DNA of 14,826 nucleotides, from NCBI GenBank assembly GCA_964460345.1, contig CAYWRO010000083.1, positions 1 to 14,826 on the forward strand. Reading direction: 5' to 3'. Shown piece after piece: positions 12,619 to 14,826 of the stretch. Source of the stretch: CAYWRO01 sp964460345. GTDB taxonomy: Bacteria > Planctomycetota > Phycisphaerae > Phycisphaerales > UBA1924. The position numbers and the translations under genes are program-made. Numbering within the stretch: the stretch's first letter is position 1; each line of letters begins with the position of its first letter. The notes under the pieces were generated by a model, which was given only the letters and a program-made list of their open reading frames with translations, was not told the DNA's origin and did no database searches.

Positions 12619-12640
12619 ACTAACCGGCACAGCTTAGCAT
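12612..12640 (+). promoter_or_regulatory. Candidate promoter of the Fic gene
   Basis: A perfect -35 TTGACA (12612-12617), a 17-bp spacer and TAGCAT (12635-12640, four of six to consensus). Transcription would start near 12647, only a few bases before ATG 12650, which has no Shine-Dalgarno sequence. The -35 coincides with the third box, so binding there should block RNA polymerase. Confidence 0.45.
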
Positions 12641-12649
12641 TCGTCGAAC

Positions 12650-13801
12650 ATGGACCTGACGAAATTCGCCAGCCAGATCCCGGGGCGGCTCGTTCCGACG
12701 GAAGGCGGGCGGTCCGCCTTTGTTCCGGATCCGCTTCCGGCTCGCTTCGAGTTGCCGCGAGAAGCGTTGGGGCTCTATGCCGAGGCGCTCGCGGCGGTGG
12801 GGGAACTCAGGGGCATCACGTCTTCGGGGGTGCTGACGAACCCGGGGATTCTGCTGCGGCCGCTGCAGCGCGAGGAATCGCTGCGAAGCAGCAGTCTGGA
12901 GGGGACGTACGCCAGCGCGGAGGAACTGCTTCTGTTCGAACTGGATTCGGGCGATGCGGACACTCCCGGCGCGGAGCGGAAGCGCGAGGTGCACAACTAC
13001 GACCGCGCTCTCCGCCATGGCGAAGAGATGGCGGCCGAGCGGGGGTTTTCGAACTTCCTCATCCGGGCGCTGCATCAGCAGCTTCTGGAGGGTGTTCGCG
13101 GCCAGGAGAAGTCGCCCGGCGAGTTCCGGCGCGGTCACGTGCAGATCGGGGTCGATGCGCGCTTCATTCCGCCGCCGGGGCACCTGGTGCTGGAGTGCAT
13201 GGAGGCGCTGCAGGCGTACATGCAGGATCCACGCGACCAGTTTCCGCCGTTGGTGCGAGCGTTCCTGGTGCACTACCAGTTTGAGACGATTCACCCCTTT
13301 CGCGATGGGAACGGGCGGGTGGGGCGGTTGCTGCTGTCGCTGATGATCGCGCGCTGGTGCGAGCTGGAGCGCCCCTGGCTGTTGGTCAGCGAGTTCCTGG
13401 AGCGGAACCGCGACGCCTATTTCGGCGCGCTCTTCGACGTCAGCGCTCGGGGCGACTGGGACGGGTGGGTGCGGCTGTGCATGCGTGCGACGATCGAGCA
13501 GAGCCGTTCGACGATCGCGCGGTGCAAGGCGCTGCTCAAGCTGCACGCGCGGTGGAACGAGTCGGTGCGCTCACTGGGGATGTCGGTGCGCATCGGCGCG
13601 CTGCTCGATCACCTGCTCGCTACGCCGATCATCAATGTCTCTGGCGCGAGGGGAGTTCTTGGGGTCGGGTCGGTGAATACCGCGCGAGCGGATCTCGAAC
13701 GCCTTGCGGAGGCCGGTCTCCTGACGGTCATTCGCGAGTCCCACCCGCGCACCTATCTGGCGACGGAGGTTCTTGACATCGTGCATCGACGGGGCGGCTA
13801 G
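12650..13801 (+). CDS. Fic family protein (class II, N-terminal inhibitory helix), probable AMP transferase
   Basis: A 383-residue Fic protein that, by family, transfers AMP or a related group from a nucleotide to a hydroxyl of a target protein. Domains: Fic_N-like region (about 20-105) with the inhibitory motif S80-S-S-L-E84-G85, fitting (S/T)xxxE(G/N) with Glu84 as the blocking residue; Fic core (about 110-240) with an intact HPFRDGNGRVGR (215-226), catalytic H215; helical region; and a C-terminal winged-helix-like segment (about 310-378, VNTARADLERLAEAGLLTV). No separate antitoxin gene is adjacent, as expected when inhibition is internal. The start ATG lacks a Shine-Dalgarno sequence. The gene sits between lemA and an HtpX-like gene, which are commonly paired, and its upstream DNA is AT-richer than its neighbours, so it may be a later arrival. 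Target unknown. Confidence 0.9.
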   Translation: MDLTKFASQIPGRLVPTEGGRSAFVPDPLPARFELPREALGLYAEALAAVGELRGITSSGVLTNPGILLRPLQREESLRSSSLEGTYASAEELLLFELDSGDADTPGAERKREVHNYDRALRHGEEMAAERGFSNFLIRALHQQLLEGVRGQEKSPGEFRRGHVQIGVDARFIPPPGHLVLECMEALQAYMQDPRDQFPPLVRAFLVHYQFETIHPFRDGNGRVGRLLLSLMIARWCELERPWLLVSEFLERNRDAYFGALFDVSARGDWDGWVRLCMRATIEQSRSTIARCKALLKLHARWNESVRSLGMSVRIGALLDHLLATPIINVSGARGVLGVGSVNTARADLERLAEAGLLTVIRESHPRTYLATEVLDIVHRRGG

Positions 13802-13814
13802 TGCCAACGGCACT
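13800..13814. terminator. Small hairpin at the end of the Fic gene
   Basis: AGTGCC (13800-13805) and GGCACT (13809-13814) form a 6-bp stem with an AAC loop, beginning in the stop codon. There is no T tract; the termination role is weakly supported. Confidence 0.25.
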
Positions 13815-13873
13815 GCGGCCGTCCAAGCAGGGCAGTCACCTGGACATGACGACCTCCCGTTCCGAAGAACCTG

Positions 13874-13879
13874 TATCAT
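13874..13879 (+). promoter_or_regulatory. Candidate -10 element TATCAT before the M48 peptidase gene
   Basis: TATCAT (five of six to consensus) lies 6 nt before an in-frame ATG (13886) and about 55 nt before the preferred ATG (13934). No -35 at normal spacing is seen. It matches the hexamer upstream of trkA. Confidence 0.3.
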
Positions 13880-13933
13880 GAAACCATGTACGTCGGAGGG
13901 GGGCGCTTTGGGGTAAGCGCACAGCAGCGCCTC

Positions 13934-14826
13934 ATGCAAGAGTCAACGTCTCATTCCGACGAGAATGCACCTGGGCCAGCGCCCCTCCGTTCGACGCGGA
14001 CGGGGCGGGCGCCTGCTGCCGCGCCTCCCGGGGGGCCGGGGCGGGTGCGCTCGGCTGATCTTGATGCGCAGCGCCGGACGTTGCGGGAGGGGATCTCGGC
14101 GTATCCGGCGACGATTACCTATGTGGACCTGATCCGGCGCAACAAGCGCGAGAGCGTGCTGCTGATTGTCGGGATGATCGTGCTGACGATGGTGGTGGGC
14201 GCGGCGATTGCGGCGGGGTTGAGCGCGTATTACGGGGGCAGGGGAGGGGGGGTGCCGCGCGGGGAGGTGCTGCGGGAGTTGCTGCCGTCGATCATCATCG
14301 GGGCGGTTGCGGCGCTCCTTTTCGCTTCCATGGGCGCGGCGTGGTCGTGGTTCGGGGGGGCTTCGGCGATTCTGCGCATGAGCGGGGCGCGGCAGATCCA
14401 GAAGGAGGACGATCCGGAGCTCTTCAACGTCGTGGACGAGGTGCGCCTGGCGGCGGGACTGCCGATGCCGGCGGTGTACCTGATCGAGGAGACGGCGCTG
14501 AATGCGTTTGCGACGGGGCGGGATCCGGCGCACGCGGCGGTGGCGATTACGACAGGGCTGCGCAAGAAGCTGACGCGCGATGAACTGCAGGGGGTGATGG
14601 CGCACGAAGTCGCGCACATCCGGCACTACGACATTCGCTTTGCGATGCTGATGGCGACGATGGTGGGGCTGATCGTGTTCGCGTGCGATGCGTTCTGGCG
14701 GATCGGGCTGCGGACGGCGCGGTACGGGGGCGGGGGGATTGGAGGGGGGGGGCGGCGGCGCTCGGGCAAGGGGAGCGGCGGCGGGGGGGCGGCCGTGATC
14801 GTGGTGCGGCTCATCGCCGTGCGGCT
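13934..14826 (+). CDS. HtpX-like M48 family membrane metallopeptidase, 3' end cut by the window
   Basis: The frame stays open to the window end: 297 codons plus two bases. It encodes a zinc protease of the M48 class that degrades or processes membrane proteins. Visible features: a disordered Pro/Gly/Ala-rich N-terminus (1-50), two membrane segments (about 75-99 and 115-140), the HtpX-like stretch NAFATGRDPAHAAVAITTGL (190-209), the zinc motif H224-E225-V-A-H228, and a third membrane segment (about 235-255). The third zinc-ligand Glu would lie beyond the window. A Gly/Arg/Ser-rich loop (264-285) separates the third from a starting fourth hydrophobic segment. The start is uncertain: ATG 13886 is in frame and would add 16 residues, and neither has a Shine-Dalgarno sequence. 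LemA upstream is a common partner of such proteases. Confidence 0.85.
   Translation, partial: MQESTSHSDENAPGPAPLRSTRTGRAPAAAPPGGPGRVRSADLDAQRRTLREGISAYPATITYVDLIRRNKRESVLLIVGMIVLTMVVGAAIAAGLSAYYGGRGGGVPRGEVLRELLPSIIIGAVAALLFASMGAAWSWFGGASAILRMSGARQIQKEDDPELFNVVDEVRLAAGLPMPAVYLIEETALNAFATGRDPAHAAVAITTGLRKKLTRDELQGVMAHEVAHIRHYDIRFAMLMATMVGLIVFACDAFWRIGLRTARYGGGGIGGGGRRRSGKGSGGGGAAVIVVRLIAVR

Noticed and set aside
1..14826. tRNA, rRNA or riboswitch genes
   Set aside because: No cloverleaf, rRNA core or known riboswitch motif was recognised by eye on either strand; tRNAscan-SE and Infernal would be decisive.

Overview
The window reads as a piece of a high-GC chromosome from a planctomycete, most likely a Phycisphaerae-like lineage. 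The lineage call is inference. It rests on two prepilin-type proteins with a near-identical FTLIELLVVIAIIALL start, on several genes without a visible Shine-Dalgarno sequence, on REP-like palindromes of the TGFQPV-coding type, and on very high GC with strong strand asymmetry. No rRNA, tRNA, CRISPR array or transposase gene was seen.

Layout. Positions 1-365 hold a G-quadruplex-like tract, a strong REP-like palindrome and an 11-copy 21-bp minisatellite. Positions 366-688 are non-coding, with a dyad and a second G-quadruplex motif. Positions 689-2971 carry two prepilin-like (pseudopilin) proteins flanking a small one-helix protein. Positions 3094-6025 are a trkA-trkH potassium-uptake operon. Positions 6082-8631 are a UvrD/PcrA helicase carrying an in-frame 93-bp pair of inverted REP palindromes. 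Positions 8721-9881 encode an ACMSD-like decarboxylase of the amidohydrolase superfamily. It converges on a minus-strand polytopic membrane protein (10447-11607). Between these two convergent stops sits a compact cassette, 9889-10447: a GxxExxY protein (predicted PD-(D/E)xK fold) bounded by near-perfect 32-bp inverted arms built from 9-bp-spaced heptamers. Positions 11822-14826 hold lemA, a class II Fic protein with its own operator-like upstream region, and the first 297 codons of an HtpX-like M48 metallopeptidase that runs off the window.

How the genes relate. TrkA is the regulatory ring and TrkH the channel of one potassium transporter. LemA and HtpX-like proteases are often neighbours and probably share a role in the membrane; the Fic gene interrupts that pair. 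The two prepilins and the small membrane protein may belong together. The helicase and decarboxylase look like stand-alone genes.

The best candidates for something undescribed are the GxxExxY cassette with heptamer-ladder arms, the REP pair domesticated inside the helicase, and the Fic upstream region with three boxes at exact 20-bp spacing. The plus strand changes from C-rich to G-rich near 8.64 kb, in the gap between the helicase and the decarboxylase.
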